A stretch of 64,000 bases of DNA, from positions 1 to 64,000 of the forward strand of contig NZ_LIKT01000003.1 in the NCBI RefSeq assembly GCF_001294455.1, in the 5' to 3' direction. The notes beneath the pieces were generated by a model, which did not search any database, was not told the origin of the DNA, and saw nothing but the letters and a program-made list of their open reading frames with translations. The DNA comes from Phaeobacter sp. 11ANDIMAR09 (lineage in GTDB: Bacteria; Pseudomonadota; Alphaproteobacteria; Rhodobacterales; Rhodobacteraceae). The translations under genes and the position numbers were made by a program. Shown piece after piece: positions 51,536 through 61,146 of this stretch (position 1 is the first letter of the stretch; the number at the start of each line of letters is the position of its first letter).

Positions 51536-52774
51536 TCAGGCAACCTTGTCCAATTCAAAAGCATCATGCAGTGCTTGCACAGCAAGTTCCATGTATTTCC
51601 GATCTACAAGCACGGAAATCTTTATCTCTGAGGTTGTAATGACCTTGATGTTGATCCCCTCATCCGAGAGCACTTTGAACATCTTGGCCGCAACGCCAGA
51701 CTGCGACCGCATGCCGATACCCACAACTGAGACCTTGGCAACATCCTTGTCGGCGACCAATTCCGCGTAGTTCAGCTCGCCCTCTTCCTTGATGCCCAGC
51801 AGCGCCTTTTCGGCACGGGCCACCTGATCCGTGGGACAAGAGAAGGTCATATCCGTGCGGCCATCTTCCGAGATGTTCTGCACGATCATATCGACATTCA
51901 CCCCGCCATCAGACAGCGCATTAAAGATGATCGCCGCGATGCCTGGGCGGTCAGCAACCGACATCAGGGTCATCTTGGCTTCGTCGCGGGAATAGGCCAC
52001 ACCGGCCACTACATTGGATTCCATGATTTCCTCCTCGTCGCAGACCAGTGTTCCGGCCTCGTCGGATTGTTCTTCAAAGCTAGAGAGAACGCGCAGTTTC
52101 ACCTTGTAGCGCATGGCCAGTTCCACCGAACGGGTCTGCAGCACCTTGGCCCCAAGCGAAGCCAGCTCCAGCATTTCTTCAAATGCGATCTTGTCGAGCT
52201 TGCGCGCCTTGTCGCAGATGCGCGGATCCGTGGTATAGACCCCGTCTACATCTGTATAAATATCACAGCGCTCGGCCTCAAAAGCCGCCGCAAAAGCAAC
52301 AGCTGTGGTATCAGAGCCTCCGCGGCCCAGCGTGGTAATGCGGCCTTCGGGGCTAATGCCCTGGAACCCGGCAACCACCGCCACGCGCATGCCTTCAGCA
52401 AACTTGGCATTGATGTTTTCCGGCGGGATCTCTTCGATCCTGGCCTGGCTATGGGCGCTGGTTGTCTTCAGCGGCACTTGCCAGCCCTGCCAGCTGCGCG
52501 CAGGCACATCCATTTCCTGCAGCGTCAGTGCCATCAACCCGGCGGTGACGTTTTCGCCAGAGGAGACCACCGCATCATATTCGCGCGCGTCAAACATTGG
52601 CGAGGTCTCATTGACCCAGCCAACCATTTCATTGGTCTTGCCCGACATGGCAGAGACGATGACGATGACGTCATAGCCCTTGGCCACTTCGACACCAACG
52701 CGCTTGGCAGCGCGCCGGATCCGGTCGAGGTTGGCGACCGAGGTGCCGCCGAATTTCATTACTAGAACGGGCAT
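51536..52774 (-). CDS. lysC: Aspartate kinase
   Basis: A 412-residue aspartokinase, the first step to Lys, Met and Thr. The N-terminal VMKFGGTSVANLDRI has the kinase phosphate-binding Lys; the catalytic domain includes GRGGSDTTAVAFAAA (about 152) and TDVDGVYTTDPR (about 180). Two ACT domains (about 265-400) provide feedback inhibition, with VADRPGIAAIIFNALSDGGVNVD and its repeat VGIGMRSQSGVAAKMFKVLSDEGIN-like region in shorter form. Length fits the monofunctional class. It is upstream of ptsP with a 43 bp gap. Confidence 0.95.
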   Translation of the reverse strand: MPVLVMKFGGTSVANLDRIRRAAKRVGVEVAKGYDVIVIVSAMSGKTNEMVGWVNETSPMFDAREYDAVVSSGENVTAGLMALTLQEMDVPARSWQGWQVPLKTTSAHSQARIEEIPPENINAKFAEGMRVAVVAGFQGISPEGRITTLGRGGSDTTAVAFAAAFEAERCDIYTDVDGVYTTDPRICDKARKLDKIAFEEMLELASLGAKVLQTRSVELAMRYKVKLRVLSSFEEQSDEAGTLVCDEEEIMESNVVAGVAYSRDEAKMTLMSVADRPGIAAIIFNALSDGGVNVDMIVQNISEDGRTDMTFSCPTDQVARAEKALLGIKEEGELNYAELVADKDVAKVSVVGIGMRSQSGVAAKMFKVLSDEGINIKVITTSEIKISVLVDRKYMELAVQALHDAFELDKVA

Positions 52775-52924
52775 GGGCGAAAGTCTCCGTGCGCTCGCTG
52801 TTTCCGATCACAGCGTCATAGGCGGAAGCGGTTTTGAGGGCAAGGCCGGGGATTGTAGCGATACACGTCCAGGGCCCAGGCCAGACGATCTGCCGCAGTG
52901 TTGTATTGCAATGTGAGCCTAGGA

Positions 52925-54373
52925 TCAGGCGCGCCAGAACCGGACCGTGAGAATGGCATAGACCGCCATCAGCTCCAACCGTCCGATCAACATCGCGCTG
53001 CTGAGGATCCATTTGGCGGCATCGTTCAACGAGGCAAAGTTCCCGGCGGGACCGATGGTTTCGCCAAGTCCGGGGCCCACATTGGCGACAGCGGTGGCTG
53101 CGCCGGAAATTGCGGTGATGAAATCCAGCCCCGTCAGTGCCAGGGCCCAGGCAACGATGCCCATGGTCACAATGAAGAACATAAAGAAGGAGATCACCGA
53201 GCTCAGTACGTCCTGCCCCACAGGCCGCCCCTCAAATCGGGGCACAAAGACGCCATGGGGCGAGCGAATCCGCTGGATCTGCACCCGAATCGAGGCAAAG
53301 AGCAGCTGATAGCGAAAGATCTTGATCGAACAGGCGGTTGACCCGGCGCACCCACCGATCATCCCGATGAAGAAAAACACCATCACCAGAAAGCTACCCC
53401 ATTGCATGTAATCGGTGCTGGCATAGCCCGTGCCCGACATAATGGAGGTGATGTTAAACAGCGACTGGCGCAGCGCCTGCTCGGGGGAATGAGGCAAGAC
53501 AAAGTAGAGCACCCCGGCCGTGACCAGCACCAAGAGCCCAAGCGTACCCAGAAAGGTCCGGATCTGGCTATCGCGAAACATCGGCAAGGTCTGGCCGTTG
53601 ACCAGCTGCACGTAGCGTACAAAAGGCAATGCCGCGAGGATCATGAAGATTGATGCCGCATATTCTGCCTGACCGCTGAAGGCCCCAAAGGAGGCGTCAT
53701 AGTTGGAAAACCCACCTGTGGCGATGGTGGTCATCGCATGGACCAATGCGTCAAAGCCGCCAAGCCCCAGCATCAGATAGACCAGCATGCACATCAGGGT
53801 CAGCCCCACATAGATGAGCGAGATCTGTTTGGCGATTGCCTGGGCACGCGGCAGGATTTTCCCAAAGGTATCAAAGCTTTCGGATTTGAAGATCTGCATA
53901 CCGCCAACCCGCAACTCCGGCAGGAAAACCATGGCAACAACAATGATGCCAATGCCGCCCAGCCATTGCAGAATACCACGCCACAAAAGCAGCCCCTTTG
54001 GCAGATCATCCAGGCCCGAAATAACCGTTGATCCGGTGGTCGTCAGCCCCGACATGGCCTCAAAAAACGCATCCGTAAAGCTGAGCTCAGTCACCCCAAG
54101 CATCAGCGGCAAAGCGCCAAAAATCGGCAGCGCCACCCAGACAAAGGTGGTCAGCAAAAAGGTCTGCTGAATGGTCAGACCCTGATGATTGCCACTGCCG
54201 CAGCTCAGCGCCAGAAGCGCCCCCGCCAGCATGGTTATGATGCCGCTTTCCAGAAACACCGGCCATTCTCCCCGCCCCTCTATGAGGTCAGCAAGAAAGG
54301 GGAACACCATCATGGCGCCCAGAATCACAACCAGCAGGCCGATCACATATCCAACAGGTCGAAAATCCAACAT
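52925..54373 (-). CDS. trkH: TrkH family potassium uptake protein
   Basis: A 482-residue membrane protein with about ten to twelve helices in four MPM repeats. The selectivity-filter segments are GLTTTGSTVI (about 111), TIATGGFSN (about 220), SIMSGTGYAS (about 313) and ATAVANVGPG (about 425). It imports K+ across the inner membrane, driven by membrane potential with a TrkA ring subunit, which is not encoded in this window. No ribosome site is unusual. It is followed by lysC, 150 bp downstream, on the same strand, and preceded by folE2. In related genomes Trk genes also lie near housekeeping genes. Confidence 0.93.
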   Translation of the reverse strand: MLDFRPVGYVIGLLVVILGAMMVFPFLADLIEGRGEWPVFLESGIITMLAGALLALSCGSGNHQGLTIQQTFLLTTFVWVALPIFGALPLMLGVTELSFTDAFFEAMSGLTTTGSTVISGLDDLPKGLLLWRGILQWLGGIGIIVVAMVFLPELRVGGMQIFKSESFDTFGKILPRAQAIAKQISLIYVGLTLMCMLVYLMLGLGGFDALVHAMTTIATGGFSNYDASFGAFSGQAEYAASIFMILAALPFVRYVQLVNGQTLPMFRDSQIRTFLGTLGLLVLVTAGVLYFVLPHSPEQALRQSLFNITSIMSGTGYASTDYMQWGSFLVMVFFFIGMIGGCAGSTACSIKIFRYQLLFASIRVQIQRIRSPHGVFVPRFEGRPVGQDVLSSVISFFMFFIVTMGIVAWALALTGLDFITAISGAATAVANVGPGLGETIGPAGNFASLNDAAKWILSSAMLIGRLELMAVYAILTVRFWRA

Positions 54374-54479
54374 GGGGGGGAGCGTTGGCCCTCCGAGCAG
54401 AAACTGTCAAGCCAATCCCCGGTCAGGGCCACACTGACGTGCCCGGCAAACAACGGTTTACCCCCACCAAGGCTGCTGC

Positions 54480-55583
54480 TCAGCCCTGGTGGATCAGGGT
54501 AGAGAACAGACGCGGATCCAGGCTTTTGCTGGCAAATAGCGGGCCTTGGGTCAGGATGCTGATGGCATCATGGCTGTGCAGGCTTTCTTGATGGCTGGCC
54601 ACCACCCGGAAATCCCTGATTCGGGCATCCTTCTGCAAGGCTTCGCAAAACAGCCGCGCCGCATCTTCGACAAAGATCGGGTTGGCGGCGTTCAATTCAG
54701 CAAAGGCCTGCTCGTCTTCGCGCTTGACCATCACCTGGGTCTCAGTCGGCACCGCGCCGCGGCAATGCTCGATCAGGTCTTCAAACCACAGGCAATCACC
54801 ATCGGGATCGACCGAGACCGAAATCCGCGCCACCGAGCGCTGCGAATGTGGCGTCGCCAATTGACCGCGTGCCTGGCGGGCATGCTCGCTCAGCTCCAAT
54901 GAACAGGGACAGGTCGAAGAATAAACATAGTCCAGATGCATCACCTTGTGGCGCTGACCTTCGGACTGCACCAGCTCCAGCGCGAAATCATAATACTGGT
55001 AGCCAGAGAGCCCTGAGCGCAGGCTTTCAATCCGCACCGGGAAGGAAAACCGCATCTGAAGGCGCGCATCCATGCTCTCCAGATCTGTGAGGTAATCGCT
55101 GAGAGCCGCCTCCATCACCTCGAAACTAAAGGTTTTTTCGGCATGTTTGTAAAAGGAGCGCATGATCCGGGACATGTTGATGCCCTTTTTGTCCGCCTCC
55201 AGGCTGACAGAGCCGGTGACCGAAGTCTCCAGCGTCAGGTCGCCATCATCACGGGTGTGAAAGCGGATCGGCAGGCGAAAATTGGAAATCCCGACGTGTT
55301 GGATCTGCTCCTTGGCCCCGCGAATAAGGCTGGCCGGTCCGTTTTGCAGGTCCGGCAGCGTGGCGCGATAGGCCTCATCCGAGACAAAGTCCTGTGGGTA
55401 ATCGCGCGACAACTCCGGATAATTCCCTACCTCACGCCCGGGCAACAGACGCGCAACAGCCGGATCTAATTGCGCTATCTCGGTCGGGTCCGCAGTTTTG
55501 GCCCAGTGCCGCAGCAGGGCCAGAGCCGCTTCGGCCGCTTGACGATCGGGAGCTTCGGACAGATCACGCGTTGGGATGTTCAT
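54480..55583 (-). CDS. folE2: GTP cyclohydrolase I type B
   Basis: From ATG 55583 (367 residues; MNIPTRDL is the usual start). FolE2 catalyses the first step of folate and queuosine synthesis with a metal at the active site. The metal-binding Cys lies in YSSTCPCSLELSEHA (about 205-219, consensus SSTCPCS), with His in ATPHSQRS (about 228) and Glu in LEADKKGINMSR (about 132). The length exceeds the 260-310 residues usual for FolE2 because of an N-terminal extension of about 60 residues before PDLQNGPASLIRGAK. In some bacteria FolE2 replaces FolE in zinc shortage, but I see no Zur-like site upstream. Confidence 0.93.
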   Translation of the reverse strand: MNIPTRDLSEAPDRQAAEAALALLRHWAKTADPTEIAQLDPAVARLLPGREVGNYPELSRDYPQDFVSDEAYRATLPDLQNGPASLIRGAKEQIQHVGISNFRLPIRFHTRDDGDLTLETSVTGSVSLEADKKGINMSRIMRSFYKHAEKTFSFEVMEAALSDYLTDLESMDARLQMRFSFPVRIESLRSGLSGYQYYDFALELVQSEGQRHKVMHLDYVYSSTCPCSLELSEHARQARGQLATPHSQRSVARISVSVDPDGDCLWFEDLIEHCRGAVPTETQVMVKREDEQAFAELNAANPIFVEDAARLFCEALQKDARIRDFRVVASHQESLHSHDAISILTQGPLFASKSLDPRLFSTLIHQG

Positions 55584-55689
55584 GGCTAAATGCACTCCGG
55601 TAGCGCCGCCCTGCAGGGACGACGTTCAACTTCTTTAGAGCTTTACGGTGCAAAACTCAAAACGGATCAATCAAATACGGCAGGTTTCA

Positions 55690-55721
55690 GCCCGGATCGG
55701 ACGAAAACATCCAATCCGGGC
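55690..55721 (-). terminator. Hairpin between metZ and folE2
   Basis: On the minus strand GCCCGGAT pairs perfectly with ATCCGGGC around a 16-base loop. It lies 40 bp after the metZ stop. Only TGAAACC follows, so it may act as a weak terminator or processing site. Confidence 0.4.
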
Positions 55722-55759
55722 CTCTGCCCTTGGGTCAGGCAACAGGGCAAGGCCGGAGC

Positions 55760-56950
55760 CTAGCCCTGCGCGGCTGCCAGGGCCTGTTTCAAATCGGCAA
55801 TCAGGTCATCGCTGTCTTCCAACCCAACCGAGAAACGGACCAAACCAGCTGTAATGCCCAGCTCCGCCTTCAGCTCATCAGAGAGCCTTTGATGCGTGGT
55901 GGTTGCCGGGTGGGTGGCAATGGATTTTGCGTCGCCCAGATTGTTCGAGATCACCGGAATGGTCAGCGCATTGAGGAAACGGAAGGCCGCCTCTTTGCCC
56001 CCCTTCAGGTCCAGGGACAGCACCGTGCCGCCCCGGCCACCCAGCTGGCTTTGCACCAGCGCATTCTGCGCATGATCAGCAAGACCCGGATAGATCGTGC
56101 GCTCCAAAGCGTCATGACCTTGCAGCGCCGTGGCGATCTGCAAGGCGGTGTCGGCCTGCGCCTTGACCCGCAGATCAATGGTTTCCAAACCTTTGAGCAG
56201 CATCCAGGCATTAAAGGGGCTGAGCGAGCCGCCGGTATGTTTCATATAGGGTTCCAGCGTGCCCCGGATGAAATCCATGGTGCCCAGCACCACACCGCCG
56301 AGAACCCGGCCCTGACCGTCGATATGTTTGGTCGCAGAATAAACCACCACATCTGCGCCCTGTTCAATCGCCTTGGAAAAAACCGGCGTGGAGAAGACAT
56401 TGTCCACCACAACTGTCGCGCCGACTTCATGCGCGATGGCAGAGACGGCGGTGATGTCGATCACTTCCAGGGTTGGATTTGACATGCTTTCAAAGAACAC
56501 CGCTTTGGTGTCGGGACGCATGGCTGCGCGCCATTGCTCCAGATCCGTCCCATCCACAAAGGTGACTTCGACACCATAGCGGGTCAGAATGTTTTCCAGA
56601 ATATACAGACAGGATCCAAACAGCGCCTTAGCTGAGACCACGTGATCACCGGCCTTGAGAAGAGAGGTCAGCGCGCCGCTGACCGCCGCCATGCCCGAGG
56701 CTGTGGCAAAGGCATCTTCGGCGCCTTCCAGCAGGGCAATACGCTCTTCGAACATAGCCACCGTGGGATTGCCATAGCGCGCATAGATAAACTCATCGGG
56801 CGCGGTTTCGATGAACCGGGCTTCCGCCTGCTCGGCACTGTCGTAGACAAATCCCTGGGTCAGGAAAATCGCCTCGCTTACCTCGTTGTACTGGCTGCGG
56901 CGGGTGCCGCCATGCACCAGCTTGGTGCGGTTATTCCAGCTTTCACTCAT
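55760..56950 (-). CDS. metZ: O-succinylhomoserine sulfhydrylase
   Basis: From ATG 56950 (396 residues), with AGGAGG seven bases upstream. The PLP-dependent Cys/Met metabolism fold has YARYGNPTV (about 54), the ASGMAAVSGAL cofactor loop (about 82), DNVFSTPVF (about 184) and the Schiff-base Lys in VYSATKHIDGQGR (about 208). It makes homocysteine from O-succinylhomoserine and sulfide, in the direct sulfhydrylation route to methionine. The leader carries a SAM-II riboswitch and terminator, so S-adenosylmethionine shuts it off. folE2 lies 176 bp downstream. Confidence 0.95.
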   Translation of the reverse strand: MSESWNNRTKLVHGGTRRSQYNEVSEAIFLTQGFVYDSAEQAEARFIETAPDEFIYARYGNPTVAMFEERIALLEGAEDAFATASGMAAVSGALTSLLKAGDHVVSAKALFGSCLYILENILTRYGVEVTFVDGTDLEQWRAAMRPDTKAVFFESMSNPTLEVIDITAVSAIAHEVGATVVVDNVFSTPVFSKAIEQGADVVVYSATKHIDGQGRVLGGVVLGTMDFIRGTLEPYMKHTGGSLSPFNAWMLLKGLETIDLRVKAQADTALQIATALQGHDALERTIYPGLADHAQNALVQSQLGGRGGTVLSLDLKGGKEAAFRFLNALTIPVISNNLGDAKSIATHPATTTHQRLSDELKAELGITAGLVRFSVGLEDSDDLIADLKQALAAAQG

Positions 56951-56979
56951 CTCATGTCCTCCTGCGCGCTTGGCGCAAC

Positions 56980-57012
56980 AAAAAACCCCCGTCCGGCCAA
57001 GCGAAAGGGGGT
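56980..57012 (-). terminator. Terminator between the SAM-II aptamer and metZ
   Basis: On the minus strand ACCCCC and GGGGGT form a six-pair stem around a 16-base loop, followed directly by six T residues (56980-56985). It stands 10 bp after the aptamer and 30 bp before the start codon, so it is probably the expression platform. Confidence 0.75.
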
Positions 57013-57021
57013 CCTTCACAT

Positions 57022-57083
57022 CCTGACCTCTTTAGCGGGATATTTTGCGTGGCCCGCAATCCGGTTACAAATCTACCACGTCC
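57022..57083 (-). promoter_or_regulatory. SAM-II riboswitch of metZ
   Basis: The minus strand has the compact SAM-II layout: P1 CGTGG (57076-57080) with CCACG (57048-57052); a loop with GATTTG and ACCGG; and a pseudoknot between GCGGG (57053-57057) and CCCGC (57035-57039), followed by the conserved GCTAAAGAGG. SAM-II aptamers are found in front of metA/metZ/metX genes of alphaproteobacteria and turn them off when S-adenosylmethionine is plentiful. Confidence 0.9.
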
Positions 57084-57759
57084 AAAGAAGCTTCCTTTGG
57101 AAAAATTAAAACACCATTTCTACAGGCTTAGAGAAACACGGAGAAGCCCTATCAATAGTGTTTTGTCTCTCAGCTCCAAACCTCTGCACGGGTAAGTTCC
57201 GCAGGCAGCCTTTCAGCGCGCAAGGCCTCCCCAAAACGATATTCCAGGAGTGCTCAGTCAGGAGAACTGATCGAATCTGTTCGCAATACGGCAACATGTC
57301 ACGTCAACGCAAGTCAGAAATCAATCAAGCCCATTCGGCTCTGCGCCACCATGCAAATCAGCAGATGACCCTCCGCATAGTCGGTCTGGCCTCCCATATC
57401 TGAGGCAATCCCAAAGCCGGCACGCGGCATAGAATGCTTCTGTAGGGCTGCGCTCAGCCTCTTCAGGCCGATCGCATCAGGCGGTACTGCACCAATCCCA
57501 CAGATCACAGGATCTGAACGTCTCTCCCATAAGCGATCATTGATCAAAGTTGGTACAGGATTTCAAAACACCAAACGACCCTACAGACGTTTTGGAACGG
57601 GTCCCGATTTATTTTCCCAATATTCACAAGCGGATCAATTGCCACGGCTCCCCCATTCAGCTTTCGATTTACAAAAATAAAACCTCCTGGTTGTAAAGTG
57701 AAAAACAAGACCGCTTTGGTTGCTTTGAGTTTTCACATGTTAATGAGGTGTTTGGTGAC
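57084..57759. other. 676 bp gene-free region between the metZ leader and the chemoreceptor gene
   Basis: The left part should hold the metZ promoter, the right end (57660-57750, AT-rich) that of the chemoreceptor. A minus-strand frame at 57314-57547 gives a plausible-looking 77-residue product without a ribosome site; it might be a gene remnant. No RNA gene is recognisable. Confidence 0.5.
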
Positions 57760-60102
57760 ATGAAACCTGCAAGAAAAATGAGTCTATCCAAAAAGCTACC
57801 GCTTTTTATTACATTGCCGGCCTTATGTTTCATTGCATTGGCAGGCTTAGTTCAATTCTGGCAGTTTTCAAAAGTTTTGAATGCCCAGAATCAGGAAACC
57901 TACACCACGGTTATCAAGGAACGCACAGCGGCACTCTCGCATTGGATGAAAACAATTGAAGACGATGTCTCTGCACTCGCGGCCAATGTTGCGATCAGAG
58001 ACGCCATTACCGACTTCACTTCGGCCTGGGTTGAGCTGGGAAATGGCGGCGCAGATCGTCTAAGAGATCTCTACATTCACAGCAACCCACATCCAAATGG
58101 CGAGAAGGATGAACTGGTCATTGCTGGTGATGGCTCAAACTGGAGCAGGGTTCACCAAGAGCATCATGAGGGGTTGAGGGCCTTTCAGCGCGTGCATGGA
58201 TACTATGACCTGTTCCTTTTTGATACGGCAGGGAACCTCATCTATTCGGTCTTCAAAGAAGATGACTTTGGGCTAAACTTTTTCTCCGGACAATATGCCA
58301 CTTCTGGTCTTGGAGAGGTGTTTCAAAAAGGCGTCGAACTCAGCATCGACGAAGTATATGTGACCGGGATTTCCCCCTATGCGCCCAGCGCAGGGGCACC
58401 GGCCATGTTTCTGTCAAAGCCTGTCTTCAAAGACGGCACCCGTATAGGCGTTGTCGCGCTGCAGGTGCCATTTGGTGTTATAAGCGAGATCCTTTCGGAT
58501 TCCATACTTCTGGGGGAAACCGGGCGCGTCATTCTTGTCGGCGAGGATGGCCGCATCCTGTCTCAGTCTGCGACAGACACAAATGTCGCCAGCGAACTAG
58601 CGGCAAATGAAACGCAACACTTCCAGGCCGCACAGGCCGGCGAAGACCGGTTCTTCACTGATGTCCCAGGACTTAATGGACCTGAGGTTGTGGCAGCCAC
58701 CAGCTCGGTGATGACGCCTAGCGGCGAACGCTGGGGGCTTGTTCTGGAGAAGTCCGCACAGGAGGCCCTAGCCGAGAAGCGCGACCTACAATTCGGAGCC
58801 GCCCTTGGCCTTGTCCTGACTGCTCTTGCGCTCTGTGCGACCTGTTGGATCGTTGGGAAATGGATTGCAAAACGGTTTGTGCAGCTTGCGCGCGATACAG
58901 GCGCCATTGCCAATGAAAACTATGACATAGTCGTAGCTGGAACCGATAGTGGTGACGAAATTGGCGAGATGGCACAAACCTTGGAAGCCTTCAAAAGCCG
59001 TTTGCAGGAAGGCGCAGAAGCCCAGCTCCGAGAGGAAGAAACGCAAAAGGGAAATCGACGGGTTGTGGAATTGTTGAGCGACGCGCTTATGAGCCTAGCT
59101 CAGGGGGATTTTCGCAATCAGATAACAGAGTTTTTCCCGTTCGAGCATAAAAAGCTTCGCTATAGCATCAATGATGCCATGACCGGGTTGAATAAAGTTG
59201 TCATTGAAGTTGGAGATGCCGCATTTAGCATCCAAAAGGGGGCTGGAGAGATTTATAGCGCCGCAGAGGAGCTTTCTTCTCGGACAGAAAGTCAGGCAGC
59301 AACCTTGGAGCAAACTGCAGCTGCCATTGAGCAAATCACCGTAAGTGTGCGTTCCGCGACAGATAATGTACGCACCGTAGAAGCCGCCGCAGCGGATGCC
59401 AAAGAAGATGCAGAGGCAAGCGGTAAAGTGGTCAGTGAAACAATTGCCGCGATGCATGAGATAGAGGCCTCTTCCAAGCATATTGAACAAATTATCGGCG
59501 TCATTGATGATATCGCGTTTCAGACCAATCTTTTGGCATTGAACGCAGGTGTGGAAGCGGCCCGCGCAGGAGAAGCAGGCAAAGGGTTTGCAGTTGTGGC
59601 TTCCGAAGTGCGCGCCCTGGCGCAACGCGCTTCTGATGCGGCCCTTGAGATCAAAACACTGATCGGACAAAGCTCTCACCAGGTAGATCGTGGCGTTGAT
59701 TTGGTAGATCGCACGGGTCAGGCGCTCCAGGCTATTGTCGAGCGTGTGACCAATATCTCAGACCTTGTCACACAGATTGCCCGTTCCTCCGAAGAGCAGG
59801 CCTCAGCGCTGAGCGAAATCAATACCGGTGTAACGCAGCTCGACAACGTCACCCAAGACAATGCTGCAATGGTGGAAGAAACAACAGCTTCCAGCCACCT
59901 ACTCAGTACCGACGCTCTAAAGCTCAACCAGCTTGTGAGTGCTTTCAAGACTGACAATACCACTGCTGAAACAGGAGCACCGCCCAATGCCCAATTCTCG
60001 AACCCCGTATCGCCGCTCGAAGGCCTGCCAGTAGAGCCAGAACTAGACTATGCCGAGCCTGAGATGAAATTGGTCAGCAATGAAAAATGGCAAGATTTTT
60101 GA
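57760..60102 (+). CDS. Methyl-accepting chemotaxis protein with periplasmic cache domain
   Basis: ATG 57760 gives 780 residues; GTG 57748 is an in-frame alternative. The first membrane helix is at about 15-36, a large periplasmic sensor (about 37-340, with HGYYDLFLFDTAGNLIYSV, a cache pattern) follows, then the second helix (about 347-367), HAMP and the signalling domain. The hairpin tip contains IDDIAFQTNLLALNAGVEAARAGEAGKGF (in short, the highly conserved QTNLLALNAGVEAARAG). The last five residues are KWQDF, matching the xWxxF tether for CheR/CheB. No che genes are nearby. The ligand is unknown. Confidence 0.94.
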   Translation: MKPARKMSLSKKLPLFITLPALCFIALAGLVQFWQFSKVLNAQNQETYTTVIKERTAALSHWMKTIEDDVSALAANVAIRDAITDFTSAWVELGNGGADRLRDLYIHSNPHPNGEKDELVIAGDGSNWSRVHQEHHEGLRAFQRVHGYYDLFLFDTAGNLIYSVFKEDDFGLNFFSGQYATSGLGEVFQKGVELSIDEVYVTGISPYAPSAGAPAMFLSKPVFKDGTRIGVVALQVPFGVISEILSDSILLGETGRVILVGEDGRILSQSATDTNVASELAANETQHFQAAQAGEDRFFTDVPGLNGPEVVAATSSVMTPSGERWGLVLEKSAQEALAEKRDLQFGAALGLVLTALALCATCWIVGKWIAKRFVQLARDTGAIANENYDIVVAGTDSGDEIGEMAQTLEAFKSRLQEGAEAQLREEETQKGNRRVVELLSDALMSLAQGDFRNQITEFFPFEHKKLRYSINDAMTGLNKVVIEVGDAAFSIQKGAGEIYSAAEELSSRTESQAATLEQTAAAIEQITVSVRSATDNVRTVEAAAADAKEDAEASGKVVSETIAAMHEIEASSKHIEQIIGVIDDIAFQTNLLALNAGVEAARAGEAGKGFAVVASEVRALAQRASDAALEIKTLIGQSSHQVDRGVDLVDRTGQALQAIVERVTNISDLVTQIARSSEEQASALSEINTGVTQLDNVTQDNAAMVEETTASSHLLSTDALKLNQLVSAFKTDNTTAETGAPPNAQFSNPVSPLEGLPVEPELDYAEPEMKLVSNEKWQDF

Positions 60103-60415
60103 TCCGCTAAATCCTCTCGCTGACGCGTAACCCTGAGCAACCGATATTGACCTAAACCTGTGGGCCGGGTCCATCGGTTGCTCAGGCTCAAGTTGGACCT
60201 AAGCGCAATCCAAACTGCCGTTTTGGGCGCGGCAGCTACGCTCAGTTCGCAGTCTCCCACGAGAGAGGACCGGCAACGCCAAGAGCGGATTAGCAAGGCT
60301 GGGCTCACAAACTGGCGAGCAACGGCAGTTCCCGCCCCGCCAGTCTTGCTTGCCCGCAGGCTTCATGCTGATATCCGGCGCAGGTGTTTCTGACAGGTTT
60401 TACAAAGGGCCGATC
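60103..60415. other. 313 bp gene-free region between the chemoreceptor and GST genes
   Basis: A plus-strand frame at 60160-60393 gives an Arg/Ala-rich translation without a ribosome site, and I do not support it. No strong hairpin or promoter is evident; ACAAAGGGCCG just before 60416 gives a modest ribosome site for the GST. Confidence 0.4.
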
Positions 60416-61114
60416 ATGCGGGATTCAATAGAGCTATTTTACTGGCCCACGCCAAATGGCTGGAAAATCTCCATCGCGCTGGAGGAAATGGGACTGCCCT
60501 ATGAGGTCACTCTGATTGATATCTCTGCAGGTGATCAATTTGCCCCGGAGTTTCTGAAGATCGCCCCCAACAACCGGATGCCTGCCATCACCGACCCCGA
60601 TGGTCCGGCTGGGCAACCCGTCTCGTTGTTTGAAAGCGGTGCGATCCTGCAATATCTGGCGCGCAAGACCGGGCAGTTCTACGGGACCGATGCGCGCCAA
60701 CGTCTGAGCGTCGATCAATGGCTGATGTGGCAGATGGGGGGCCTGGGCCCGATGGCCGGTCAGGCGCATCACTTTCTGAAATACGCGCCAGATCCAATCC
60801 CCTATGCCAAGGACCGTTACCGCAACGAGGTGGCGCGACTATACGGGATCTTGGACCGACAATTGGCAGAAAACGAATTTGTGGCTGGCGACAGCTTCAC
60901 CATTGCCGATATGGCGATCTGGCCCTGGGCCTCGCTCTGGGAAGGTCAGGAGCAGAGCCTGGAGGACAAGCCCCATATGGCGCGCTGGCTGGATATGCTG
61001 TGGGACCGTCCTGGCGTGATCGCCGGGCGCAGCCTGGAAGCGGCGCGGCGCGGCGACCGATCCGACAGTCGCGCGCAAGAGGTTGTTTTTGGCAAGGGCA
61101 CGACGGGGCACTAG
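60416..61114 (+). CDS. Nu-class-like glutathione S-transferase (YfcG/YghU type)
   Basis: From ATG 60416 (232 residues). The N-terminal motif LFYWPTPNGWKISIALEEMG contains TPNGWK at about 10-15, where the YfcG/YghU group has Thr and Asn (TPNGHK) in place of the classic Ser/Tyr/Cys, plus NNRMPAI with cis-Pro (about 56) and LFESGAILQYLA (Glu-Ser, about 72). The C-terminal helical domain holds FVAGDSFTIADMAIWPWA (about 157). Such proteins reduce organic disulfides or hydroperoxides with glutathione. It is convergent with yciB, 32 bp away. Confidence 0.92.
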   Translation: MRDSIELFYWPTPNGWKISIALEEMGLPYEVTLIDISAGDQFAPEFLKIAPNNRMPAITDPDGPAGQPVSLFESGAILQYLARKTGQFYGTDARQRLSVDQWLMWQMGGLGPMAGQAHHFLKYAPDPIPYAKDRYRNEVARLYGILDRQLAENEFVAGDSFTIADMAIWPWASLWEGQEQSLEDKPHMARWLDMLWDRPGVIAGRSLEAARRGDRSDSRAQEVVFGKGTTGH

Positions 61115-61146
61115 CCCCGCCTCCCCTAAGTCTTCACTGAGACAGA

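Noticed and set aside
57314-57547. 77-residue minus-strand frame downstream of the metZ leader
   Set aside because: The translation has a fairly protein-like look but no initiation signal and no family; perhaps a remnant, not enough for a gene call.
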